Below are positions 7,152 through 12,903 of a stretch of DNA of 13,325 nt, piece after piece. This DNA is from JANLSE01 sp038214135 (lineage in GTDB: Bacteria; Chloroflexota; Chloroflexia; Chloroflexales; Roseiflexaceae), in assembly GCA_038214135.1 (NCBI GenBank), contig JBBQSD010000156.1, positions 1 through 13,325 on the forward strand, given 5' to 3'. The notes under the pieces were generated by a model. That model was not told the origin of the DNA. It searched no databases and saw nothing but the letters and a program-made list of their open reading frames with translations. A program made the translations under genes and the position numbers. Numbering within the stretch: position 1 is the stretch's first letter; the number at the start of each line of letters is the position of its first letter.

Positions 7152-7946
7152 TCAGTGTGATCGTTCCTGCGCTTGGCGCACCATTGGTGGAACAAGTGAG
7201 CGGGGCAACAGGCGCGGAAGGAAGGTCTGGATGCGGTTCATCAACCCTGGAACAACAACTGGGCGGCCACTCATCAGGGCAGTATAGCCAGATTGAGCCA
7301 CCGTTGCAACATCCATGATCTGGCGGCCCTGCACAAGGCGCGATTCCTCCATCTTGGCGCGTGCCTGAAATCCAGTGCTGGTTGGGCCTGGGCAAAGAGC
7401 CGTGACAGTCACACCGCTTCCACGCAATTCCTCATTGATCGCTTCTGAGAATGAGAGCACAAAAGCTTTGCTGGCATAATACACGGCCATCAGTGGGCCA
7501 GGCAAGAAGGCCGCCGTTGAGGCGACATTCAGAATACGGCCACGCTTACGCACAATCATGCCCGGCAATAACAGGCGCGTCAGGTGGGTGAGCGTCACAA
7601 TATTGACCTGCAACAGGCGCAGTTCGCCATCAAGATCCAGTTGATCGAAGCGTCCATAGGTGGCGAAGCCAGCATTATTCACCAAAATATCGATTGCCAG
7701 CCCTTGCTCGGTTAGTTGGGCTGCCAATTTCGTTGGCGAAGTTGGGTCGGCCAGATCTAGTGCAATTGGTGTCGCCCGAATACGAACCTGCTGTGTCAAT
7801 TCATCGGCCAATGCGCGCAGCTTACTCTCGGTACGCGCCACCAATACCAGATCAAAGCCATTCTTGGCAAATACTCGCGCCAATTCCTCACCAATTCCGC
7901 CGGATGCGCCAGTTATCAATACTGTCTGCCGATTGCCAGTTGTCAT
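7152..7946 (-). CDS. Short-chain dehydrogenase/reductase (classical SDR)
   Basis: The 264-residue protein has a Rossmann nucleotide-binding motif TGASGGIG (12-19), NNAG (90-93) and the catalytic set N115, S143, Y156 and K160 (Y-x3-K in MAVYYASKAF), followed by PGPT. R38 after beta2 suggests NADP(H) preference. It catalyses NAD(P)-dependent oxidation or reduction of an alcohol/carbonyl; the overall pattern resembles the DltE/YqjQ-like group acting on lipid-like or unknown carbonyl substrates. AGGAG plus AGG just before the ATG supports the start. The C-terminal basic/hydrophobic stretch (IQTFLPRLLPRSLVPP) may touch a membrane. It lies 139 bp downstream of the tetR gene on the same strand. Confidence 0.9.
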   Translation of the reverse strand: MTTGNRQTVLITGASGGIGEELARVFAKNGFDLVLVARTESKLRALADELTQQVRIRATPIALDLADPTSPTKLAAQLTEQGLAIDILVNNAGFATYGRFDQLDLDGELRLLQVNIVTLTHLTRLLLPGMIVRKRGRILNVASTAAFLPGPLMAVYYASKAFVLSFSEAINEELRGSGVTVTALCPGPTSTGFQARAKMEESRLVQGRQIMDVATVAQSGYTALMSGRPVVVPGLMNRIQTFLPRLLPRSLVPPMVRQAQERSH

Positions 7947-7983
7947 CGCCTACTCCTCTACTCAGCGCATATTACTGCGCCGA

Positions 7984-7989
7984 ATTATA
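7984..7989 (-). promoter_or_regulatory. -10-like TATAAT upstream of the SDR gene
   Basis: A perfect TATAAT on the minus strand lies 37 bp upstream of the SDR start, but no recognisable -35 sits at the usual distance. It may give the SDR its own promoter in addition to read-through from tetR. The TGAC-N5-GTCA operator found in front of tetR is absent here. Confidence 0.35.
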
Positions 7990-8016
7990 TTCATTTCTAT
8001 AGAATCCTACCGGATT

Positions 8017-8078
8017 TGTAAAAAGGGAAAGGGGAGTTTTCTTTGGGGCTGCCCCCAAACCCCCACTCTGCCCTGGAT
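8017..8078. repeat. G/C-run palindromic repeat between tetR and SDR
   Basis: A purine-rich stretch (AAAAAGGGAAAGGGGAG) leads into a stem TTTGGGG (8042-8048), loop CTGC and CCCCAAA (8053-8059), followed by CCCCCACTCTGCCCTGG. It looks like a dispersed REP-type sequence. In the tetR to SDR transcript it would form a 7-bp hairpin without a clean U tract, so at most a weak attenuator. Confidence 0.5.
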
Positions 8079-8085
8079 TACATTC

Positions 8086-8739
8086 CTACCAATGTGAGCG
8101 GTGTTCAAGGCCGCGTAGCATGGTTTTTATCGATTGACGAAACGCCGAATTGAAGGAGACCCGTAATGGTGCCATTGCCGGTTCTGCCAGAATATCGCGG
8201 ACAACAGGTGCGGGATCGGCCATCTGGCCCAATCCAGCAACCAGGGCATAGATCTGCAGCAACAGCCACAGCCCATCGCCAGCATCAAGAAATGGCAGCC
8301 GCTGCTCAAGCAATGCCGCACTACGAATTGATCGATCAAGCAGCATGGCTTTATACGAACGAGCAGCATCAACAGGGATATTATGTTCCAGCACACTCGC
8401 CGCAATTGGCAACAGCCGTGTTAATGCCGAACGTCGATCTAGTATCGTGCAGATCAGATCGGTAACATGTAGCGATCCAGGAATATCGCTCTGGAGGCCA
8501 GCATCCAGATCATCGAACCAACCCTGCAATTCCTGCTCCAACAGTGCCAGAAACAGTTCTTCCTTGGTCTGAAAATAGAGATACAGCGTGCCCTTGGCCA
8601 GGCCACTGCGCGCCGCCACCTCGGACATCGCAAAACTAGCGAAGGTGTGATCCGCCCACATTGCCAATGCCGTCGCCAGAATATGCGAACGCCGCTGCTG
8701 CTTATCGGTTTCACTGCGCGCCCGTTGTTTGATTGCCAT
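8086..8739 (-). CDS. TetR/AcrR-family transcriptional repressor
   Basis: The 217-residue protein has the TetR N-terminal DNA-binding domain at residues 16-67: RRSHILATALAMWADHTFASFAM, then the recognition segment SEVAARSGLAKGTLYLYFQTKEELF. The C-terminal ligand-binding domain (about 75-217) is all-helical and diverged, so the inducer is unknown. The start ATG at 8739 is supported by the promoter 30 bp upstream. The promoter contains two copies of a TGAC-N5-GTCA palindrome, so autorepression is likely. The SDR gene immediately downstream on the same strand is the most probable co-regulated partner. Confidence 0.9.
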   Translation of the reverse strand: MAIKQRARSETDKQQRRSHILATALAMWADHTFASFAMSEVAARSGLAKGTLYLYFQTKEELFLALLEQELQGWFDDLDAGLQSDIPGSLHVTDLICTILDRRSALTRLLPIAASVLEHNIPVDAARSYKAMLLDRSIRSAALLEQRLPFLDAGDGLWLLLQIYALVAGLGQMADPAPVVRDILAEPAMAPLRVSFNSAFRQSIKTMLRGLEHRSHW

Positions 8740-8755
8740 TCGTCACATCCATTAC

Positions 8756-8768
8756 TGACCACGGGTCA
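8756..8768. promoter_or_regulatory. TetR operator 2 (at the transcription start)
   Basis: Plus strand TGACCACGGGTCA, a perfect TGACC-N3-GGTCA inverted repeat; minus strand TGACCCGTGGTCA. Its centre is 22 bp from the centre of operator 1, about two helical turns, so two dimers would sit on the same DNA face. Confidence 0.65.
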
Positions 8769-8769
8769 T

Positions 8770-8798
8770 ATATTAAATGACCATAAGTCATTTGTCAA
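8770..8798 (-). promoter_or_regulatory. Near-consensus sigma-70 promoter of tetR
   Basis: On the minus strand TTGACA (complement of 8793-8798), exactly 17 bp, then TAATAT (complement of 8770-8775). This is the best promoter in the window. The -10 ends 30 bp before the tetR ATG. One operator fills the spacer and another lies just downstream of the -10, where transcription would start. Confidence 0.8.
8778..8790. promoter_or_regulatory. TetR operator 1 (inside the -35/-10 spacer)
   Basis: Minus-strand sequence TGACTTATGGTCA, an imperfect palindrome with TGAC/GTCA ends (ATGAC/GTCAT if extended by one base each side). Bound repressor here would block RNA polymerase. It matches operator 2 in 10 of 13 positions. 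Confidence 0.65.
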
Positions 8799-8879
8799 GG
8801 GCAGGATCACTGGAAGTATTCATCTTCTTCACAGCACATCCTAACAATCTCTGAACAATTGTTTGCTACTATATCCAAC

Positions 8880-8958
8880 CAGGAGTCAGGAGTCAGGATG
8901 CGGACCTACTGAACTGCGGAACCAAGAACCAAGTATTCAGGAGTCAGGAGTCAGAATG
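8880..8958. repeat. Pair of GGAGTCAGGAGTCAG repeat arrays
   Basis: Arrays near 8880-8898 and 8936-8954 with GAACCAAGAACCAAG between them. The second copy shares AGTATTCAGGAGTCAGGAGT and the following TCAGAATG with the copy at 6977-7001, and in inverted form resembles 5952-5983. Confidence 0.75.
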
Positions 8959-8984
8959 CAGAATGCGGAACCCAGAACCTGTAG

Positions 8985-9004
8985 AGACGCGATCCATCGC
9001 GTCT
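8985..9004. repeat. Degenerate GTAGAGACGC-type palindrome
   Basis: AGACGCGAT (8985-8993), CC, ATCGCGTCT (8996-9004): a 9-bp perfect stem preceded by GTAG. It belongs to the same family as the two copies near 12117 and 12870, but its outer right arm (GAAC instead of CTAC) is lost. Confidence 0.6.
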
Positions 9005-9031
9005 GAACAAACCAACAGCCACAATCATGGA

Positions 9032-9173
9032 TCGTTCGCAGCCGTGGCATGACACACAAACATACGGGAGCCACAAACGTTCATTCGCGACAGCAACAAA
9101 ACAACTATCGAACCTGCCTCCAACCCATCTCGTTCGCAGCGGTGGCATGACACACAACTATGCGAGAGCCACA
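9032..9173. repeat. Two copies of a 44-bp direct repeat, 98 bp apart
   Basis: Copies at 9032-9075 and 9130-9173 both begin TCGTTCGCAG, contain GTGGCATGACACACAA and end GAGCCACA, differing at only a few positions. Each copy has GTGGC near its start and GCCAC at its end, able to pair as a 5-bp stem. They lie upstream of the response-regulator fragment. Only two copies and a non-palindromic core argue against CRISPR. Confidence 0.7.
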
Positions 9174-9261
9174 GAGATATATTTGGGGTACGGGCGCACA
9201 GCCCCGATAAACAAACAGTGAATGAAACGCTTCCCACAACAAGGCAAATAAGAAAGTAACT

Positions 9262-9930
9262 ATGAGCCAAACGATCCTTATTGTTGATGAGGAATCCAAG
9301 CTACGCGACATGATTCGCGTCTATTTGGAGCAGGATAGCTATCGCGTTGTTGAGGCAGCCGATGGCCGTGAGGCGCTGTATGTTGCTCGCCACGAGAAAC
9401 CAGATCTGATTATCCTTGATTTGATGATGCCAGAACTCGGTGGCTGTGAGTTTATCCGAATCTTCAGCAAAGAATCGCAAATACCAATCATTATGTTAAC
9501 AGCACGAGTTGAGGACCAGGATAAAATTCTGGGCCTTGAGCTTGGCGCGGATGATTATGTCACTAAACCATTTAATGTCCGTGAGCTGATTGCCCGCATG
9601 CGTGCGGTATTGCGGCGCACGCAGAAAGCGCCAATTGAGCCAGATTTCCTGCGCGCATTCGATATTGTGCTTGATCGGGTTGGCGATCAGTATGTGGATC
9701 TGACGCCAGCGGAGTTTGAAATCCTGGCAACTCTTATGGCTGCGCCGCGGCAGGTCTTCTCGCGCCTAGATCTACTGGATCGCATGTCGGGCAAGGCCTA
9801 TGAGGGCTACGAACGAACGATTACAGGCCCAGGCGAACCTGGATGCGGCCAATGCCAAGATGGCCCAGGCCGAGGGTGGCAGCGCGACAGAGCAGGATAT
9901 TGCGGTTGCCAAGGCCCAGATTGCCTATGA
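9262..9930 (+). pseudogene. OmpR/PhoB-type response regulator, truncated in its DNA-binding domain
   Basis: Residues 1-120 are an intact receiver: acidic D9/E10, phospho-acceptor D53 (LDLMMP), T80 and K102 (TKPF). Residues about 130-187 are the first part of an OmpR winged helix (VDLTPAEFEILATLMAAPRQVFSRLDLLDR...YEGYERTI). The domain should continue with the recognition helix (usually DVHIRNLRRK), but at about 9822 the homology stops and the frame runs 35 residues through a piece of an HlyD-type gene read out of frame. The product could still be a phosphorylatable receiver but should not bind DNA normally. The matching sensor kinase, usually next door, is absent. The ribosome site (AAGAAAG) is weak. 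Confidence 0.8.
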
Positions 9931-10162
9931 TACTGCACGACAGAAGGAAGCCAACGATATTCCACAGGCCGAAGCAGCTCTGCGTGATGCCCAACAGCAG
10001 TATGATGCGCTGCTCAAACCAACCGCAAATGATCTCATTCAGGCGCAGGCCGCAGTAACGCAGGTGCAGGCATCGCTCACAAAGCTACGCCAGGGCGGCA
10101 CAGCTGCGGATATTACCCAATCCAAGGCACAGATCGTTCAGGCACAGGCGAATCTGGATAGG
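9821..10162 (+). pseudogene. Internal fragment of an HlyD/RND-type membrane-fusion protein (coiled coil)
   Basis: About 114 residues of alternating Ala/Gln-rich heptads (LQAQANLDAANAKMAQAEGG, ARQKEANDIPQAEAALRDAQ, QYDALLKPTANDLIQAQAAV) typical of the periplasmic helical hairpin of HlyD-family adaptors in efflux or secretion systems. Both ends are missing: no signal peptide, lipoyl half-motifs or beta-barrel. It is joined in front, out of frame, to the response-regulator fragment, and behind, in frame, to a MarR fragment. MarR regulators and adaptor genes often neighbour each other in drug-efflux operons, so an internal deletion in such an operon is a likely origin; that is inference. Confidence 0.75.
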
Positions 10163-10599
10163 GTGGCATTCGTGGGCAAATCGGCGACGCTAAATGCCCA
10201 CGAGGCGCTTGACCTCAGTGTGCCCCAGTTCCGCACATTGCGCTTCGTTGCTAGGCATCCGACAACATCACTATCGGATCTGGCCGATCATCTGGGAATG
10301 ACACTACCGGCTGCCTCAAAGCTGGTTGACCGATTATTAGAGCAACGCTTGATCGCACGAGCAACAGCAACTGGCGACCGTAGGCGTGCCGAGCTGACAC
10401 TGACACCACACGGGCAGGCTGCACTCCAGGTGGCTGCTGCCGCTGCACAGGATCGCTTAACAGAGCGATTATCGATGTTATCCGAACAGGAGCGATCTGT
10501 ACACAGGCACTCAGCATATTGCGCGCCTGTATCGCACCAGCCTCACATGTGCAGGAGAAAACCGTTGCCAGAACAATCGCAACAACCTCACTCCACTGA
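10163..10599 (+). pseudogene. MarR-family regulator fragment, N-terminally truncated and frameshifted
   Basis: From about 10199 the frame reads DLSVPQFRTLRFVARHPTTS and LADHLGMTLPAASKLVDRLL, then EQRLIARATATGDRRRAELTLTPHG, which is the MarR winged helix-turn-helix. The N-terminal dimerisation helix is replaced by the HlyD fragment. After SMLSEQERS (about 10490) the homology moves one frame back: TQALSILRACIAP and on to a TGA at 10597-10599, whereas the uncorrected frame runs to 10630 with unrelated sequence. At least two lesions (5' deletion, 3' frameshift) make a working MarR dimer unlikely. Confidence 0.75.
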
Positions 10600-10723
10600 A
10601 CGTGATAGCCCTATTGCTCGTTTGACATAGGGTTTCCAGGCGCTGCATACCCACAATTATCGCCTATAGTGGAAGTGCGCACCTAATCCACATGCCCATA
10701 CGATAAGAACTTATACAATGCTG

Positions 10724-10765
10724 CGCCCCCGCACGAATATCGTGCGGGGGCGTTATGTTTCATTC
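10724..10765 (+). terminator. Strong GC-rich hairpin terminator
   Basis: Perfect 13-bp stem CGCCCCCGCACGA (10724-10736), loop ATA, TCGTGCGGGGGCG (10740-10752), followed by a moderately T-rich tail (TTATGTTTCATTCT). It ends transcription from the 9262-10599 fragments and insulates the PepSY gene. Confidence 0.8.
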
Positions 10766-10809
10766 TACAAATCACCATGTTGGAAAAAGATTGGGAACCA
10801 TGATGCATG

Positions 10810-10843
10810 TTTCAAGAGTTTCTCAAGACTTCCAGGGTATATT
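10810..10843 (+). promoter_or_regulatory. Putative promoter with direct repeats ahead of the PepSY gene
   Basis: TTTCAAGAG (10810-10818) is followed directly by TTTCTCAAGAC (10819-10829), a tandem near-repeat of the type OmpR-class regulators bind, then TATATT (10838-10843) as a possible -10. No standard -35 is present, as expected of an activator-dependent promoter. The assignment is weak. Confidence 0.35.
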
Positions 10844-10925
10844 CAGAGAGTACCGAACGGCATGGCGTGCGCATAACCGCTCAACAAATAAACTCATCTG
10901 AGAAATAATCTGAAGGAGTATGATC

Positions 10926-11630
10926 ATGAATCAGCGAACCGCCCTGGTGAGTGCTGTTGTATTAAGCACATTTCTACTCGTTGTTATTGGTGGAATCGCC
11001 ACTCGCGTGACGCAAGCACGGCCAACGATTGTTGCCCCAACTGCCACAGTACTGCCAGCTGTGGATGTTACAACTGATCCAGCGACTACGGCTTCAACAG
11101 AGCGTGAAGCAGCCTATCAGGAAGCCCTTCGCCAGGCTAACCAGCGCCTTGCCAAAGCCAATGCCCAGATCGCAGAAGCGAATCGGCGAGCGAACCAGGA
11201 CAAAACCCAGATCGAACAGGCCAATGCGCAGATCGAACAAGCCAATGCACAGATCGAACAGGCCCGCCAAGCTGTTGCGAATGCCTCGGCACCCATTAAA
11301 CTCCATGTGCCAGTTCAGGCGGCAGCGCCAATTGTTGCAGCACCAGCTCAGGCGCCAGCACCGATTGTACCCACCTACAAGGTATCGCCTGAACAGGCGA
11401 CTGCAATTGCCCAGGCTGCTGCGAATAATAATCCGATGACCCGTGGGCCTGAATTGGTGAGCTATGAGGGCCAGGTTGCCTACGAAGTAATGTTTGCGCC
11501 CGGCGCGATCTATATTGCTGCCAATAGCGGCCAGATCCTGTTCAATGGAACGACACCAATCCCATCGAATAGTGTCGCCCAGGGTGGTGGCGAGCGTGAG
11601 CACGAGAACGAGGGCGGCGACGACGACTAA
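10926..11630 (+). CDS. Membrane-anchored coiled-coil protein with C-terminal PepSY domain
   Basis: The 234-residue protein has an N-terminal membrane segment (residues 7-26, LVSAVVLSTFLLVVIGGIAT), a Thr/Pro/Ala linker, and a charged Ala/Gln coiled coil (about 57-118) that includes three tandem QIEQANA-type heptads. An Ala/Pro-rich linker follows, then a PepSY-like domain (about 149-208: YKVSPEQATAIAQAA ... YEGQVAYEVMFAPGAIYIAANSGQILFNG) and an acidic tail (EREHENEGGDDD). PepSY domains occur in protease propeptides and envelope redox or sensor proteins. The second ATG (10926) is chosen because GAAGGAG ends 7 nt before it; the ATG at 10920 is only 1 nt away. It is probably outside the cytoplasm, co-transcribed with the next gene 23 bp on. 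Confidence 0.8.
   Translation: MNQRTALVSAVVLSTFLLVVIGGIATRVTQARPTIVAPTATVLPAVDVTTDPATTASTEREAAYQEALRQANQRLAKANAQIAEANRRANQDKTQIEQANAQIEQANAQIEQARQAVANASAPIKLHVPVQAAAPIVAAPAQAPAPIVPTYKVSPEQATAIAQAAANNNPMTRGPELVSYEGQVAYEVMFAPGAIYIAANSGQILFNGTTPIPSNSVAQGGGEREHENEGGDDD
11208..11270 (+). repeat. Three tandem 21-bp coding repeats (QIEQANA heptads)
   Basis: Units at 11208-11228, 11229-11249 and 11250-11270 each begin CAGATCGAACA and encode QIEQANA, QIEQANA and QIEQARQ. They add one heptad each to the coiled coil, so copy number could vary between strains without breaking frame. Confidence 0.85.
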
Positions 11631-11653
11631 TACAGCGAACAAGGAAACATACC

Positions 11654-12088
11654 ATGACAAAATCAAGCCCCAAACGCTCAGCTACGAGCGTACCAGGCAT
11701 CAAGTATCTGATTACCACCGCATCGCTCGCGGCAACAATTGCTGGCTGGTCCGCACTAACCTACCAGGCACCCAAAGCTGCTGATGCTGCCATACTTCCA
11801 ACTGCGGCGATAGTTGAGCAGGTTTTACCGCAACCACCATTGATCGCGACCCTTGTGCCGCTGACAACCCTGGCCGCACGGGAATTGCCAGCACTGGTGC
11901 CGGTTGCACAAGCGCCGAATCAAACAGGCTCAAGCCGGACGGTATCGGTCGTCGCCTCTGCACCAATTACAGCAGCACCCGCCGCAGTCGCACCAGAACC
12001 AGTCGTGGTCGCGCCGGTTGCGCCCGTCCTACGCCAGGTGAGCGCACCAGTCCGTCAGCCAGTCACAACCACGCGTTCATCGCCCTAA
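11654..12088 (+). CDS. Ala/Pro/Val-rich single-pass membrane protein, unknown function
   Basis: The 144-residue protein has a basic N-terminus (MTKSSPKRSATS), one hydrophobic segment (about residues 16-36, IKYLITTASLAATIAGWSAL), then a long low-complexity Ala/Pro/Val region with no Cys and few charges, ending in a basic Thr/Ser tail. No domain is recognised. AAGGAAA upstream serves as ribosome site. It lies 23 bp after the PepSY gene and has the same general build (anchor plus Ala/Pro linker), so the two likely form an envelope operon. Relatives of such pairs often sit near flavin-transfer (ApbE-like) genes, as I recall; none is present here. Confidence 0.65.
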   Translation: MTKSSPKRSATSVPGIKYLITTASLAATIAGWSALTYQAPKAADAAILPTAAIVEQVLPQPPLIATLVPLTTLAARELPALVPVAQAPNQTGSSRTVSVVASAPITAAPAAVAPEPVVVAPVAPVLRQVSAPVRQPVTTTRSSP

Positions 12089-12116
12089 TTGCACAATCAA
12101 ACCTGTGATGTACAGA

Positions 12117-12150
12117 GCCGTAGAGACGCAAGATTTTGCGTCTCTACGGC
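12117..12150. repeat. Perfect 15-bp-stem palindrome (GCCGTAGAGACGC family)
   Basis: Arms 12117-12131 and 12136-12150 pair perfectly (GCCGTAGAGACGCAA and its complement) around a GATT loop. It lies 28 bp after the stop of the Ala/Pro-rich gene and contains the TAG stop of the minus-strand GNAT remnant, so it can serve as a two-way transcription terminator between convergent units. Confidence 0.85.
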
Positions 12151-12287
12151 TGTGGAATGTTTGCAATGAGCGGGCCAATTGTTTTCCGAAACAGCACTTC
12201 GGAATGACCAGTAGTAACATAATTGCGTAGCTCACCGATTGCGATATACCCAAGCCGTTCATAGAGCTGCCGTGCGCGAATATTAAA
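12144..12287 (-). pseudogene. C-terminal remnant of a GNAT-family N-acetyltransferase
   Basis: Reading the minus strand from 12287 gives 47 residues, FNIRARQLYERLGYIAIGEL followed by RNYVTTGHSEVLFRKTIGPL, the typical GNAT end (N-x-x-A-R-x-L-Y-E-R-L-G-Y, acetyl-CoA pantetheine side, then the last strands). A stop codon lies four codons upstream of the first recognisable residue, and the N-terminal acetyl-CoA-binding domain is missing, so it is a deletion remnant. Its final Pro-stop (CCG TAG) is the outer end of the palindrome at 12117-12150. Confidence 0.75.
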
Positions 12288-12396
12288 TGTTGTTCTCTAT
12301 GAGGCAATAGACAGACCGATCTTGACGCGATCAGGTGTATACGCTAGAGTGATAAAATAGCCTGGTTTTTCTGAAGAAGCCTGTTACTATAGAGAG

Positions 12397-12876
12397 ATGA
12401 GCCACATGGACGATATTGCAAGGCTCCATGATATTCCATTATTCAGCCGTAATGCCAATGACATCGCCGATGAGCAATTGACGATTGGACAGCGTATTGC
12501 CGACACAATTGCAGATTTCAGCGGTAGCATGCCATTTCTGTTTGGCAATGCTGCAATATTTATCGTCTGGTTGCTCTGGAACCAGCCCTGGTCGCCATTA
12601 CCAAGCTTCGACCCAGCGCCATATGGATTGCTGACCATGGTTGTTTCTCTGGAAGCCATCTTTCTCTCGATTTTTGTGTTGATCAGCCAGAATCGCCAGG
12701 CCGCAAAAGATCGTATTTCTGCCGATATTGATCATAAGGTCAATGAAAAAGCTGAGCTAGAGATCGGCCTGCTCCTGCAACGCCTCGATGAACTACAACA
12801 AAGCCTGCATCACCAACACCGCGAACATCTGGCGATTCTGCGCACGCTCGATTCGCAGAATGGTAATAGGCCGTAG
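12397..12876 (+). CDS. DUF1003-family membrane protein
   Basis: The 159-residue protein has two membrane helices, about residues 45-66 (MPFLFGNAAIFIVWLLWNQPW) and 77-98 (GLLTMVVSLEAIFLSIFVLI), followed by the family's hallmark SQNRQAAKDRISADIDHKVN and KAELEI, then a coiled-coil tail (LLLQRLDELQQSLHHQHREH). This matches DUF1003, small inner-membrane proteins of unknown function. An ATG at 12406 is an alternative start; neither has a strong ribosome site (AGAGAG lies directly before 12397). The last codon and stop (CCG TAG) lie in the palindromic repeat at 12870-12903, so the original C-terminus may have differed. Confidence 0.88.
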   Translation: MSHMDDIARLHDIPLFSRNANDIADEQLTIGQRIADTIADFSGSMPFLFGNAAIFIVWLLWNQPWSPLPSFDPAPYGLLTMVVSLEAIFLSIFVLISQNRQAAKDRISADIDHKVNEKAELEIGLLLQRLDELQQSLHHQHREHLAILRTLDSQNGNRP

Positions 12877-12903
12877 AGACACAACATCGTGCGTCTCTAC
12901 GGC
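12870..12903. repeat. GCCGTAGAGAC palindrome shared by two convergent stop codons
   Basis: GCCGTAGAGAC (12870-12880) pairs perfectly with GTCTCTACGGC (12893-12903); one mismatch then two more pairs lie inside. It has the same outer sequence as the copy at 12117-12150. The TAG at 12874-12876 ends the DUF1003 gene and the minus-strand TAG at 12897-12899 ends the peptidase gene. It probably doubles as a two-way terminator. Confidence 0.85.

Larger units (their letters stand above)
8740..9261. other. Repeat-rich intergenic region between divergent tetR and response-regulator fragment
   Basis: No gene is supported. From left to right it holds the tetR promoter and operators (8756-8798), two GGAGTCAGGAGTCAG arrays (8880-8898 and 8936-8954) separated by a GGAACCAAGAACCAAG word, a degenerate AGACGCGAT hairpin (8985-9004), and two copies of a 44-bp direct repeat (9032-9075 and 9130-9173). 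Minus-strand open frames here are by-products of the repeats. Confidence 0.65.
10600..10925. other. Intergenic region with terminator and putative promoter of the PepSY gene
   Basis: No gene is seen. It contains the GC-rich terminator (10724-10752), a pair of direct repeats around 10810-10829, a -10-like TATATT at 10838-10843, and the ribosome site GAAGGAG (10912-10918). Confidence 0.6.
12089..12396. other. Intergenic region with palindrome, GNAT remnant and DUF1003 upstream region
   Basis: Contains the perfect palindrome at 12117-12150, the minus-strand acetyltransferase remnant (12144-12287), and about 100 bp of leader before the DUF1003 gene. A possible weak promoter there is TTGACG (12322-12327), 17 bp, TAGAGT (12345-12350). 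Confidence 0.5.

Noticed and set aside
8042..8059. Terminator between tetR and SDR
   Set aside because: The stem is only 7 bp and no U tract follows on the minus strand; treated as a repeat.
9032..9173. CRISPR-like repeat-spacer pattern
   Set aside because: Only two copies, 44 bp long with several differences, a 54-bp spacer and no cas genes in the window.
8951..9311. Minus-strand open frames with repeated CHATAAN/SCHRCER peptides
   Set aside because: The repeated peptides simply reflect the 44-bp DNA repeats; there is no ribosome site or consistent frame.
9800..10630. A single 276-aa open frame that could be called a novel HlyD-MarR fusion protein
   Set aside because: Both parts are truncated relative to their families, the MarR end is frameshifted, and no export signal precedes the coiled coil. 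Decayed fragments explain it better than a functional fusion.
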